A stretch of 64,000 nt of DNA from contig NZ_JAXCHT010000001.1 of assembly GCF_035984655.1 (NCBI RefSeq), forward strand, positions 186,001 to 250,000, written 5' to 3'. The stretch comes from Actimicrobium sp035984655. Lineage in GTDB: Bacteria > Pseudomonadota > Gammaproteobacteria > Burkholderiales > Burkholderiaceae_D. The position numbers and the translations under genes were made by a program. Positions within the stretch are counted from its first letter, which is position 1. Every line of letters begins with the position of its first letter. Positions 53,082-61,928 of this stretch are shown here, one piece after another. The notes under the pieces were generated by a model. That model was not told the origin of the DNA. It ran no database searches and saw nothing but the letters and a program-made list of their open reading frames with translations.

Positions 53082-53651
53082 ATGAACCTGCGCCCGACCC
53101 TGCTGGCCACACTGCTGTTGGCACTGTGTGGCAGTACGTTTGCCGCGACCGATGAAGCGCAGTCGCCAGTTGACGTGCATGTCAAGAAAAATGGCGAATT
53201 GATCATCATCGATGTCGATTTCAAGGTACCGGTAGCGCCAAAACAGGCGTGGGACGTGTTGACGGATTTTGACCACATGTCGAACTTCGTCTCGAACGTC
53301 AAGTTCAGCGCGATCACCAAACGCGACGGCGACAAGATCGAAGTCGCGCAAAAAGGCCTGGCCGACCACGGCCTGATCAGCTTCGCGTTCGATTCGGTGC
53401 GCGAAATCGAACTCAAGCCCTTCAGCAAAATCACCAGCCACATTCTTTCCGGCAACATGAAAAAGCTCGATGGCACCACCGTGCTCACCCCTGACGGCAC
53501 TGGCACGCACGTGACCTACCATGCCGAATCGATTTCGCCGACCTACGTGCCGCCAGTGATCGGTCCGAAATTCATTGAAGGTGAATCGCGTCACCAGTTT
53601 GAAGAGATGCGCGCCGAAATGTTGAAGCGCAAGGCAACCAGCGAAAAATGA
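53082..53651 (+). CDS. Exported SRPBCC-fold protein, copy 2
   Basis: A 189-residue protein with a signal peptide (about residues 1-21, STFA-ATDEA) and a SRPBCC domain (VPVAPKQAWDVLTDFDHMSNFVSNV; SGNMKKLDG; PTYVPPVIGPKFIEG). A strong ribosome site (AAAGGAG) precedes it, 18 bases after copy 1. The C-terminal helix is longer than in copy 1. Its stop overlaps the asmA start by four bases. A periplasmic lipid- or hydrophobe-binding role next to an AsmA protein is reasonable but unproven. Confidence 0.83.
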   Translation: MNLRPTLLATLLLALCGSTFAATDEAQSPVDVHVKKNGELIIIDVDFKVPVAPKQAWDVLTDFDHMSNFVSNVKFSAITKRDGDKIEVAQKGLADHGLISFAFDSVREIELKPFSKITSHILSGNMKKLDGTTVLTPDGTGTHVTYHAESISPTYVPPVIGPKFIEGESRHQFEEMRAEMLKRKATSEK

Positions 53652-55708
53652 CGCACCTTCCAAGACTGTTCCGAATCCTCGCCATCGTCGTCGCCATTGT
53701 TGCCGCCGTCTTTGCGATATTGCTCACGATCGCGCTGAACTGGGACTGGGATCGCAGCCGCCCCTGGCTCAATGACCGGGTTTCGCAGGAGATCGGCCGC
53801 GACTTCGCGGTGCGCGGACATATCAGCCTGGACTGGCATCGCCCGACTGGCGGCAATGGCTGGCGCAGCTATTTGCCGCGCCCGCGCCTGACCGCCAACG
53901 ATGTCCTGATCAAGAATCCGGACTGGGCCAGGAATCCCGATTTCGCATCGATAGAAAATATCGCATTCGATATCGGCCTGTTGCCGCTGCTGGCCCGGGA
54001 CGTCGCGATTTCGGCGATCCAGGTGACCAGGCCGGCGGTGGATGTCGAACGCCTGGCCGACGGCCGCGTGAACTGGACCTTCAAGACCCGTGCCGGCACG
54101 CCATCGACGTGGAATCTGAAGATTGACCAGATTGCCTTCGCCGCCGGGCAGGTGACGATCGTCGACAAGATCCGCAACATCGACGCGGTCGCCACGATTC
54201 GTCCGGTTGGCGAAGGGGTGGATATCGGCGCGCTGCTGGATAAGTCGGAGGCTGCCCAGACTGCAACGGCGGCAACTGGCGGCTACGGGTTCAGCTTCGA
54301 TATCAAGGGCACGCACAACAAGGCGCCGCTGTCCGGACGCGGCCAGTTTGGCGGCGTACTGTCGCTGGTCGACACCAGCCGGCCGTTTCCGTTGCAGGCC
54401 GATGTGCGCGTCGGCGACAATCACATTGTCATCGCCGGCACCATCACCGATCCCGGCAATCTGGCTGCGCTCGACCTGCAACTGCAACTGGCCTCGGGCA
54501 GCATGGCGCACTTGTACGAGCTGACCGGCGTGACCTTGCCGGACACACCACCATTTTCGACCCGAGGTCATCTGAGCGGCCGCCTGCACAAGGCCGACAG
54601 CGTGTTTCATTATGAAAAATTCACTGGCCGCGTCGGCAGTTCCGACGTGGCCGGCACGCTCACCTACACTACTGCCGGGGTGCGCCCCAAACTGGTCGGC
54701 GAGGTGCGCTCGGAGAAGCTGTTGCTGGCCGACCTCGGACCGTTGATCGGGACCGCCAATCCGGCGCAAAACGGTAAAAAAGTTGCGGCGCGAGAGGAAG
54801 TTGTCGTCAAGTCCGGCATGACGATTCCGGCGACGCCGTTTCGTACCGAACGCTGGAAGGCGATGGATGCCGACATCAAGTTTGTCGCCGGCCAGATCAT
54901 TCGCAAGGAATCGTTGCCGGTGAACGACCTGTCGGCGCATGTGCTGCTCGACAATGGCAAGCTGACACTCAATCCGCTGAAGTTTGGCGTCGCCGGCGGA
55001 ACCCTGTCCGGCAACATCGTGCTCGACAGCAGCAGCGACCCGGTCGCTGCCCATTTCAATCTGTCGGCACGCCGCCTGCGCCTGAAGGAACTGCTGCCGA
55101 CCTTCGAGCCGATGCAGACCAGTTTCGGCCAGATCAATGGCGATGCCGACCTGCACGCCAGCGGCAACATGCCATCCGGTCTGGCGGCCTCGCTCGATGG
55201 CGACATCAAATTGTTGCTGGTCGATGGCGCCGTCAGCGGCGCCTTGCTGGAGCAGGCTGGCTTGAACGTGGCCAATGTCGTGCTGGACAAACTGTTCGGC
55301 GCCAAGACCGTCAAGATCAACTGCGCGGCGGCGAACTTTGTTGCCAAGAAGGGCGTGCTGGACGCGCGCGTGTTTGCCATCGACACCGCCGATGCCCTGA
55401 TCAATGTTGACGGCTCGGTCAATCTGGCCAACGAACAAATGGATTTGCATGTGCATCCGAACACCAAGGGCTTCCGGGTGTTCTCGTTGCGCTCGCCGCT
55501 GTATGTGAAGGGTACGTTCAAGGACCCGAAGGTCGGCGTCGAAGTGGGACCGCTCGCGGCACGTGGCGCAGCGGCAGTTGGGCTGGGCCTGGTGGCGCCG
55601 TTTGCGGCGTTGCTGGCACTGGTTGCGCCGAGCAACAGCAGCGATTCGCCGTGCCCGGCCATCGTGGCCGATGCGACGAAGGGACTGAAACCCGCGCCGC
55701 ACAAATAA
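53648..55708 (+). CDS. AsmA family protein
   Basis: A 686-residue protein with one N-terminal membrane segment (about residues 8-30) and a long periplasmic part. It has the AsmA N-terminal pattern (DFAVRGHISLDWHRPTGG, VLIKNPDWA), a repetitive beta-rich middle and a C-terminal AsmA region (AKTVKINCAAANFVAKKGV, DTADALINVDGSVNL). AsmA-like proteins are bridge-like proteins that influence outer-membrane lipid transport and assembly. It is translationally coupled to the second SRPBCC gene, suggesting one function in envelope lipid handling. A very long antisense frame is present but is a shadow of high GC codon use. Confidence 0.88.
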   Translation: MTHLPRLFRILAIVVAIVAAVFAILLTIALNWDWDRSRPWLNDRVSQEIGRDFAVRGHISLDWHRPTGGNGWRSYLPRPRLTANDVLIKNPDWARNPDFASIENIAFDIGLLPLLARDVAISAIQVTRPAVDVERLADGRVNWTFKTRAGTPSTWNLKIDQIAFAAGQVTIVDKIRNIDAVATIRPVGEGVDIGALLDKSEAAQTATAATGGYGFSFDIKGTHNKAPLSGRGQFGGVLSLVDTSRPFPLQADVRVGDNHIVIAGTITDPGNLAALDLQLQLASGSMAHLYELTGVTLPDTPPFSTRGHLSGRLHKADSVFHYEKFTGRVGSSDVAGTLTYTTAGVRPKLVGEVRSEKLLLADLGPLIGTANPAQNGKKVAAREEVVVKSGMTIPATPFRTERWKAMDADIKFVAGQIIRKESLPVNDLSAHVLLDNGKLTLNPLKFGVAGGTLSGNIVLDSSSDPVAAHFNLSARRLRLKELLPTFEPMQTSFGQINGDADLHASGNMPSGLAASLDGDIKLLLVDGAVSGALLEQAGLNVANVVLDKLFGAKTVKINCAAANFVAKKGVLDARVFAIDTADALINVDGSVNLANEQMDLHVHPNTKGFRVFSLRSPLYVKGTFKDPKVGVEVGPLAARGAAAVGLGLVAPFAALLALVAPSNSSDSPCPAIVADATKGLKPAPHK

Positions 55709-55715
55709 CCCGGCG

Positions 55716-56561
55716 TCAGGTCATCAGCAATGCCGCGGTCAGCGACCTGACATCGTCGGCGGATTCCTCGAGAATGCTGCGCAAGGTGCCGTCGCCGCAT
55801 TCGAAATCAATGGTGGCGGCCGACATCGCATAGGCCTCGCCACTGCCGTCGACCGGATTGAAGGGACTTGGCACCGGCGCGAGATCCTTGGCCAGATGTA
55901 ACGTGTCGCCCAGGGTGAGCGGCGGCAGCACGCGGGTGCCGAACCAGACCGCCTCCATCGCCGTCATGATCTCTTCGGGCACCCCGAGTTTTTTCATGAC
56001 GCCGCGGCCAATGACGCGCTCGCCGAAATTGCGCCAATCTTCGCCGTCACCATCGAGCAGCCCGGGAAACTCGGCGGCGCGCGACAACAAGTAAAAGCCG
56101 CCGACCTCGTGCACGATGCCGGCAAAAAAAGCGGTTTCCGGATCGACCTTCGACACCCGCTTGGCCAGCACGAATGCCAGCGCGGCGACATGTGCGGAAT
56201 GCTCCCACAGTTGCGCCGACTTCACGCGCAAGATCGGATCGGACACCATGCTGGCGAACTGCCGCACGATCATCGCAGCGACCAGCGAACGCAGCGTGCG
56301 AAACCCGAGTCTGGCCACCGCCACGCGCACATTGGCCACCTCGCGCCCGGACGGATTGTAGGCAACCGAATTGGCAATGGCCACCGTGCGCGCCGACAAC
56401 AACGGCTCGGCGGCGACCAGCGTCACCGCTTTTTCGATGTGGCACTCGGGATCATCGAGGGCCGCCTGAATCTTGAGGGAGGCATTGACATTCGTCGGGA
56501 AGGCCAACTCCCCGTGACTGGCTTGTGCCGCGATGATTCGGTACGCGTCTAGTTTGTCCAT
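55716..56561 (-). CDS. HDOD-domain protein
   Basis: A 281-residue cytosolic protein with an HDOD domain (about residues 20-215). Recognisable parts are VTLVAAEPLLSARTVAIANS, ARLGFRTLRSLV and FFAGIVHEVGGFYLL, where a degenerate HD-type motif keeps the His but not a full metal site (HE rather than HD). HDOD proteins are signalling adaptors that often link chemotaxis, twitching or cyclic-di-GMP pathways. The ATG at 56561 is used; the preceding TTG adds one residue. It converges on asmA with a seven-base gap. Confidence 0.85.
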   Translation of the reverse strand: MDKLDAYRIIAAQASHGELAFPTNVNASLKIQAALDDPECHIEKAVTLVAAEPLLSARTVAIANSVAYNPSGREVANVRVAVARLGFRTLRSLVAAMIVRQFASMVSDPILRVKSAQLWEHSAHVAALAFVLAKRVSKVDPETAFFAGIVHEVGGFYLLSRAAEFPGLLDGDGEDWRNFGERVIGRGVMKKLGVPEEIMTAMEAVWFGTRVLPPLTLGDTLHLAKDLAPVPSPFNPVDGSGEAYAMSAATIDFECGDGTLRSILEESADDVRSLTAALLMT

Positions 56562-56619
56562 CAAATGATCTTAACCCAATCCGCGCCGATTTTCGACCTG
56601 ATTGCGGGATGCCATTTTG

Positions 56620-57171
56620 TCATCGGCCATACCGGCCGACCACGCTTTGACCACCCAGCGCGTGACCTTTCAAGGCTGCCAACAGTTCATCGCGCGTCAT
56701 GCCCGCAGGCAGGGTTGGCTCCAGATCGGTGGCGATCACGGTCAGCGTGTAGTGATGCGGGACATCTCCTGCCGGCGGACACATGCCGCGATACGCCGTG
56801 GCTCCGGTGACATTTTTCCCGACCGTGGCGCCGGCGCCGTCGATCTGTCCTTCGCCCTGCTTCAACTGGTTGCGATCCGCACCGATGTTGTAGGCGACCC
56901 AATGCACCACGCCAAGACCCTTGGCGCCATCCGGATCGAGCATCAGCAGCGCCACCGATTTGGCGCCGGCCGGCAGATTCGACCACGACACCTGTGGCGA
57001 CACACCCTTGCCGCCGCAATCCCCGCTATCGCCGCCATGCAGCGCCGGAATCGTGCCGCCATCCGGATAGGACGACGATGTCACCAGCATCCCGGCAGCG
57101 CTGGCCTGAGCCATGCATATCGACAGCATGACGCCCGCCAGCGCGCCGCCCAACCTGATTGTCTTTTCCAT
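56620..57171 (-). CDS. YbhB/YbcL family (PEBP-like) exported protein
   Basis: A 183-residue protein with a signal peptide (about residues 1-26, QASA-AGMLV). The phosphatidylethanolamine-binding-protein fold is shown by ALLMLDPDGA, VVHWVAYNI and the YRGMCPPAGDVPHHY stretch, the ligand-pocket signature. Bacterial YbhB-type proteins have no firmly known role. The CDGGKG-like cysteine loop (DSGDCGGKGVSPQ) matches periplasmic members. Start 57171 is fixed by the signal peptide. Confidence 0.88.
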   Translation of the reverse strand: MEKTIRLGGALAGVMLSICMAQASAAGMLVTSSSYPDGGTIPALHGGDSGDCGGKGVSPQVSWSNLPAGAKSVALLMLDPDGAKGLGVVHWVAYNIGADRNQLKQGEGQIDGAGATVGKNVTGATAYRGMCPPAGDVPHHYTLTVIATDLEPTLPAGMTRDELLAALKGHALGGQSVVGRYGR

Positions 57172-57284
57172 GAAAATCCTTTCGCAAGTAACCAAAAAGA
57201 AGAACAGCGAACAAGTCTTGGTCGCTGAGGGGCAAGAATGGCGTGGCACGCAAGAAAACGCAAGAGCCGTGCCGTGGTGCGTTG

Positions 57285-57776
57285 TTACGGGGTCGGACCC
57301 GGGTCCGCACTGTGGGCTTGAAAGCGCTGCCGCGCGCTGTTGCGTTCGGCCGAGACCGGCCGCAGCGTGCCGGCCCTGCCCAATCCGAACGGCGGCATGT
57401 TGACGTAGATATTTTCCGACGCTCCTGCAGCAATGCGATAGGTTTCATGCCATATCCCGACATCGCCATTGGTGCCGACGGCCTGGTTGAAGGCTTTCCA
57501 GGCCGGCAAATGCGCCGCGTCCTTGCTGGTCGCGTAGGCCAGCAACTGCTCCGCGGAGCGCCAGTACTGCACCATGATGAGGGTGCGGCCGAACCACATT
57601 TCGTACGACAGCAAACCCAGTTCCGGTTGCTGCGCCAGTTCCTTGAGCATGCGCGGCATGGCGCGCGTGACCGGTAGCCACTTGTGGATTTTCCAGAAGC
57701 GATTGATGCGCATGCCAATCAGGAATACGACAAAATCGCCGTCCAGACTGGCGTGCATGCGTTCGGGTTGGATCAT
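57285..57776 (-). CDS. DUF4188 domain protein
   Basis: A 163-residue protein with the DUF4188 pattern: FVVFLIGMRINRFWKIHKWLPVTRAMPRML near the front and YWRSAEQLLAYATSKDAAHLPAWKAFN in the middle, giving a dimeric alpha-beta-barrel-like fold related to heme or monooxygenase folds. A pair with WHETY follows. Function unknown. The start at 57776 begins MIQPERMHA; the longer frame is not plausible. It is transcribed away from the DHA2 exporter gene across a 250-base gap in which no clear operator was seen. Confidence 0.82.
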   Translation of the reverse strand: MIQPERMHASLDGDFVVFLIGMRINRFWKIHKWLPVTRAMPRMLKELAQQPELGLLSYEMWFGRTLIMVQYWRSAEQLLAYATSKDAAHLPAWKAFNQAVGTNGDVGIWHETYRIAAGASENIYVNMPPFGLGRAGTLRPVSAERNSARQRFQAHSADPGPTP

Positions 57777-58026
57777 CGGTTGTCTCCGCAGACTGGTTGA
57801 ATAAACAACGGCAAGCGTACACTGAGCGCTGTCGTTTGCACACGTTGGGCGCACCCTGCGGTCAGGATTGCCGGTCCAGGCCCGCCACGGGCAACCGCGA
57901 CCATACCATTTGGTGCGATACCGCCCAGACATGCCGCGCCGATCCGAGGCATGGTTGTCACATGCATGCTCCTCCAGAATTGACGATGCACATTCGAATC
58001 AGACTCACGACGATGAAGGCAAGCCG

Positions 58027-59439
58027 ATGACCGCGGCACTGCCCGCGTGCGACCGCACCATCGCCGTCAGCGTGCCGGTGGCGACGCCGGTGCGTCATCC
58101 GCGCCTGATTCTGGCCACCACCATTCTCGCGTCGAGCCTGGCGTTCATTGATGGCTCGGTGGTCAATGTCGGTCTGCCGGCGATTGGCCGCGACCTCGGT
58201 GCCGATGGCGCCTGCCTGTCATGGATCGTCAATGGCTACCTGCTGCCGCTGTCGGCGCTGCTGCTGCTGGGCGGCGCTGCCGGCGACCGCTTTGGCCGAC
58301 GCCGCGTGCTGGTCGCGGGGGTGGCGCTGTTCGCGTTGGCGTCGCTGTGGTGCGCGCTTGCGCCTGGATCGGGCTGGCTGATTGCCGGCCGGGTCCTGCA
58401 GGGCGTCGGCGCAGCGCTGCTGATGCCCAACAGTCTGGCGATTCTTGGCGCGACGTTCAATGGCGAAGCGCGCGGCCGGGCCATTGGCGTCTGGGCTGCG
58501 GTCGGCGCCGGGGCCGGCGCGATCGGTCCGCTGATCGGCGGCTGGCTGATCGACGTGGTCGGCTGGCGCGCGATGTTTCTGATCAACGTGCCGATTGCGC
58601 TGCTGGCGCTGTATCTCGGCATGCGCTACCTGCACGACACGCCGAATCCGGCGCGACCGACACTCGACCTGAAAGGCGCGGCGCTCGCATCGATCGGATT
58701 GGCCAGCCTGACATGGGGCCTGACGGTGGCATCCTCGACCGCCGGCATCGATCCCGGCGCCGCCATTGCGCTGGTGCTCGGTGCGGTGTTTCTGGTGCTG
58801 TTCCTGATCGTTGAACACGGCTGCGGCGACGACGCGATGTTACCGCTGGCGCTGTTTTCCTCGCGCAGTTTCGTCGGCCTCAATCTGCTGACGTTCTTGC
58901 TGTACGGCGCACTCGGCGCCCTGTTCGTCCTGGTGCCGTTCGTGCTGATCGAGGTCAACGGTTATTCCGCCACCGAGGCCGGCGCTGCCTTGTTGCCGCT
59001 GCCGGTGGTGATTGCGCTGGCATCATCGACGATGGGCCGGATTGCCGGCCGCATCGGACCGCGACTGCCGCTGACGCTTGGCCCGCTGATTGTCGCCGCA
59101 GGATTTTTTTTGGCCACACGCATCGGTGCGGGCGGCTCGTACTGGAGCACGACGTTGCCGGCCATGCTCGTCATCGCCATCGGCATGGCCGCCGCCGTGG
59201 CGCCGTTGACGACGGCGGTGCTGGCATCGGTGGCGACCAGTCACACCGGCGTAGCATCGGGCTTCAATAGCGCAGTGGCGCGTTCGGGCGGGCTGATCGC
59301 CACGGCCATGCTCGGCATGGTGCTGGCGGCGCACGGCGCGGCACTGGTCAGCGGTTTCCATGTCGCGGCCATCGTCGCTGGCGTGGCCTCGGCAGCGGCC
59401 GGGCTGTGCGGGCTGATCCTGCTTGAACGACAACCTTGA
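58027..59439 (+). CDS. MFS multidrug exporter, DHA2 (EmrB/QacA) family
   Basis: A 470-residue inner-membrane transporter with 14 predicted membrane segments. Motif A reads GDRFGRRRVLVAG, motif B RVLQGVGAALLMP and the antiporter motif C GPLIGGWLIDVVGW, all typical of proton-driven drug exporters. Motif D-like LAFIDGSVVNVGLPAIGRDL opens the protein. ATG 58027 is chosen; AAGG lies about ten bases upstream, and the frame before it is poor. The DsbA-like gene follows 32 bases later. The substrate is unknown. Confidence 0.88.
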   Translation: MTAALPACDRTIAVSVPVATPVRHPRLILATTILASSLAFIDGSVVNVGLPAIGRDLGADGACLSWIVNGYLLPLSALLLLGGAAGDRFGRRRVLVAGVALFALASLWCALAPGSGWLIAGRVLQGVGAALLMPNSLAILGATFNGEARGRAIGVWAAVGAGAGAIGPLIGGWLIDVVGWRAMFLINVPIALLALYLGMRYLHDTPNPARPTLDLKGAALASIGLASLTWGLTVASSTAGIDPGAAIALVLGAVFLVLFLIVEHGCGDDAMLPLALFSSRSFVGLNLLTFLLYGALGALFVLVPFVLIEVNGYSATEAGAALLPLPVVIALASSTMGRIAGRIGPRLPLTLGPLIVAAGFFLATRIGAGGSYWSTTLPAMLVIAIGMAAAVAPLTTAVLASVATSHTGVASGFNSAVARSGGLIATAMLGMVLAAHGAALVSGFHVAAIVAGVASAAAGLCGLILLERQP

Positions 59440-59471
59440 AACAACCTATTTTTTCACTCACGGAGAACAGC

Positions 59472-60026
59472 ATGAGCACAACAACGAATTCCACTGACCC
59501 GCGTCACCCGAGCGGCCTGCCCGGCACCGAACACGAAACCGGCAACAGTGCGGCAACGCTGACGCTGGTCGAATATGGCGACTACGAGTGTCCGCGTTGC
59601 GCCCAGGCCGAGCCTGCCACACGCCATCTGGTCGAGACGTTTGGCGACCGTCTGCGTTTCGTGTTCCGGCATTTCCCGGATGCCGCCGCGCACCCGCATG
59701 CCGAACTGGCTGCCGAGGCCGCCGAAGCTGCCGCCGCGCAAGGCAAGTTCTGGCAAATGCATGCGCGCCTGTTTTCCCAACCACAACATCTGAAACCCGC
59801 CGCGCTGGCGCAACATGCCGAAGCACTGGAGCTCGACATGGTGCGTTTTCATGCCGAGATGGCCGATCACGTGTATCTGCAGCGCGTGCGCGAACACCAC
59901 GCCGCCGGCGTGCAATTGGGACTGCGCGGTACGCCGAGTTTCTTCCTCAATGATGAGCTGGTCGACGTCTCGTTCGGGCTGGAACATCTGGAGCGCGCGG
60001 TACTGGCGGCGCTCGGCAATCCCTGA
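59472..60026 (+). CDS. DsbA-like thioredoxin-fold oxidoreductase
   Basis: A 184-residue protein of the DsbA/FrnE-type family with the active-site CPRC in YGDYECPRCAQAEPA (near residue 42) and the cis-proline in RGTPSFFLN. An inserted helical domain is present. No signal peptide is visible, so it is probably cytosolic, unlike true DsbA. It lies between the exporter and YihY genes, with a ribosome site CGGAG. It may reduce or isomerise thiols or act as a disulfide reductase; the substrate is not evident. Confidence 0.85.
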   Translation: MSTTTNSTDPRHPSGLPGTEHETGNSAATLTLVEYGDYECPRCAQAEPATRHLVETFGDRLRFVFRHFPDAAAHPHAELAAEAAEAAAAQGKFWQMHARLFSQPQHLKPAALAQHAEALELDMVRFHAEMADHVYLQRVREHHAAGVQLGLRGTPSFFLNDELVDVSFGLEHLERAVLAALGNP

Positions 60027-60045
60027 CTACGTGACGGGGACCCGC

Positions 60046-61026
60046 ATGATGCTGAAGAACCTCTGGATTCTGGTCAAGGCGGCCGCGTCGTCGTGGATCG
60101 ACGACTACGCGCAAAGCATGGGGGCGGCGCTGGCGTATTACACGATGTTTTCGATTGCGCCACTGCTGCTGATCGTGATTTCGATTGCCGGGCTGCTGTT
60201 TGGCGTGGAGGCCGCGCGCGGCGAGATCGTTGGCGAGTTGCGCGGGCTGATGGGACCGCAGGGCGCCCAGGCGGTGCAAAGTCTGCTGGAGAGCGTCAGC
60301 CGGCCGGCCGAAAGCGTTACCGCCACCATTGTCGGCGGGGTTCTGCTGCTGGTCGGTGCGACTACCGTGTTCGGCGAATTGCAGAATGCGCTGGACCGGA
60401 TCTGGCGCGCGCCGAAACGCGATCGCGGCAGCATCTGGACGCTGTTGCGCGCGCGCCTGTTGTCGTTCGGCATGATCCTCGGGATTGGCTTTTTGTTGAT
60501 GGTGTCATTGGTGGCGAGCGCCGCGCTGGCGGCACTGAGCCGGCTATGGGGGCCGCTGTTCGCGAATTGGGCTGTGCTTGCCAGCGTACTGAATCTGGCG
60601 GTCAGCTTCCTGTTTACCACCGTCGTATTTGCGATGATTTTCAAGATCATGCCGCGCGCCAAGGTGGCGTGGACCGATGTGTGGATTGGTGCGGTCGTGA
60701 CGTCACTACTGTTCACGATCGGCAAATACCTGATCGGGCTGTACATCGGCACCAGCGGGGTAACCTCCGGCTTCGGTGCGGCCGGCTCGCTGGTGGTGGT
60801 GCTGGTCTGGGTGTATTACTCGGCGCAGATTTTCCTGATGGGCGCCGAATTCACCTGGGCCTATGCATCGACGTTCGGCTCACGCAAGGCCAGCGCGATT
60901 CCGCCCGCCGCGCCCGAGGTGCCGGGTCGCACCGATCGCCACCAGCCGGAGCCGACCATGGTCGCCGCGCGCAAGGCAGCGCAGGAAGAAGACGCTGCCG
61001 CCGGGCTCAGTCCAAAGGCGCCTTGA
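60046..61026 (+). CDS. YihY/BrkB family inner-membrane protein
   Basis: A 326-residue protein with six membrane segments in the first 270 residues. Family signatures are DDYAQSMGAALAYYTMFSIAPLLL, ELQNALDRIWRAP and GAAGSLVVVLVWVYYSAQIFLMGAEF. Once annotated as ribonuclease BN, these proteins are now regarded as membrane proteins of unclear, possibly transport, function. The C-terminal 55 residues are hydrophilic. The start is 60046 or the next ATG at 60049. It overlaps the convergent rsmI end by 20 bases. Confidence 0.9.
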   Translation: MMLKNLWILVKAAASSWIDDYAQSMGAALAYYTMFSIAPLLLIVISIAGLLFGVEAARGEIVGELRGLMGPQGAQAVQSLLESVSRPAESVTATIVGGVLLLVGATTVFGELQNALDRIWRAPKRDRGSIWTLLRARLLSFGMILGIGFLLMVSLVASAALAALSRLWGPLFANWAVLASVLNLAVSFLFTTVVFAMIFKIMPRAKVAWTDVWIGAVVTSLLFTIGKYLIGLYIGTSGVTSGFGAAGSLVVVLVWVYYSAQIFLMGAEFTWAYASTFGSRKASAIPPAAPEVPGRTDRHQPEPTMVAARKAAQEEDAAAGLSPKAP

Positions 61027-61915
61027 GGTCTGCCTTGAGCAACAAGGCACGCTCATACAATGCGTTCTTTTTCTGGCCGGTCAGTTGCGCCGCCAGCGCT
61101 GCAGCCTGCTTGACCGAGCACTCTGCCATCAGGATGCGCAAGACGCGGTCGGCTTCGACGTCATCGGCGGCAATGGCCGTCGGTGCACCTTGCAACAACA
61201 CCACATATTCGCCTTTTTCGCGATGGGCATCGGCCGCCACCCAGGCTGCCGCATCGGCCAGATCGCAGCGATGAATTTCTTCGAACAGCTTGGTCAGTTC
61301 GCGTGCGAACACAATCTGGCGGGTCGGCTCGAAGGCTGCCGTCAAGGCCGCCACCGCATCGACAATCCGGTGCGGCGCTTCGTAGAACACCAGCGTCGCG
61401 GCGACGCCACGCAAGCCGGCCAGCACCGTGTCGCGCTGCTTCCCCTTGGCCGGCAGAAAGCCGGCGAAGTAGAAGTGCGCATCCTGCAAGCCGCTGGCCG
61501 ACAGCGCCGTGATCAATGCCGACGGGCCGGGCAGGGGCAGCACCCGCAGTCCCGCCGCGCGCACCGCCTCGACGATGCGCGCACCCGGGTCCGAGATGGC
61601 CGGCGTGCCGGCGTCCGACACCAGCGCGATGCGTTCGCCGGCCTGCAGGCGGGCGATCAGTTTGTCGGCCACTTCGCGTTCATTGTGCTGATGCGCTGCG
61701 ATCAGTGGTTTTGACAAGCCGTAGCGCGTCATCAGTTGCGCGGTGTTGCGCGTGTCCTCGCAAGCAATGGCATCGGCCAGGCCGAGCAGGTGCAGGGCGC
61801 GCAACGTGATGTCGCCGAGATTGCCGATCGGCGTGGCGACGACGTACAGGGTGGACAACGGATACATCTGCTGCGACACTTCATTGAACATCGGGGTGGT
61901 CGGGGATTCAGTCAT
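61007..61915 (-). CDS. rsmI: 16S rRNA (cytidine-1402-2'-O)-methyltransferase RsmI
   Basis: A 302-residue S-adenosylmethionine-dependent methyltransferase that modifies C1402 in the decoding centre. Signatures: YVVATPIGNLGDITLRAL near residue 25, CEDTRNTAQL, VSDAGTPAISDPG and the FYEAPHRIVD stretch. A C-terminal helical domain follows. The ATG at 61915 is preferred (MTESPTTP), with ATGs at 61927 and 61930 as alternatives that would overlap the divergent gene start. It reads opposite to the LppC-like gene with only 13 bases between start codons. Confidence 0.92.
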   Translation of the reverse strand: MTESPTTPMFNEVSQQMYPLSTLYVVATPIGNLGDITLRALHLLGLADAIACEDTRNTAQLMTRYGLSKPLIAAHQHNEREVADKLIARLQAGERIALVSDAGTPAISDPGARIVEAVRAAGLRVLPLPGPSALITALSASGLQDAHFYFAGFLPAKGKQRDTVLAGLRGVAATLVFYEAPHRIVDAVAALTAAFEPTRQIVFARELTKLFEEIHRCDLADAAAWVAADAHREKGEYVVLLQGAPTAIAADDVEADRVLRILMAECSVKQAAALAAQLTGQKKNALYERALLLKADLKAPLD

Positions 61916-61928
61916 CGAGGGATTCATC

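Noticed and set aside
53591..55702. 703-codon minus-strand open frame antisense to asmA
   Set aside because: It lies wholly under the AsmA gene, is rich in Arg, Gln and His without domain structure, and has no ribosome site.
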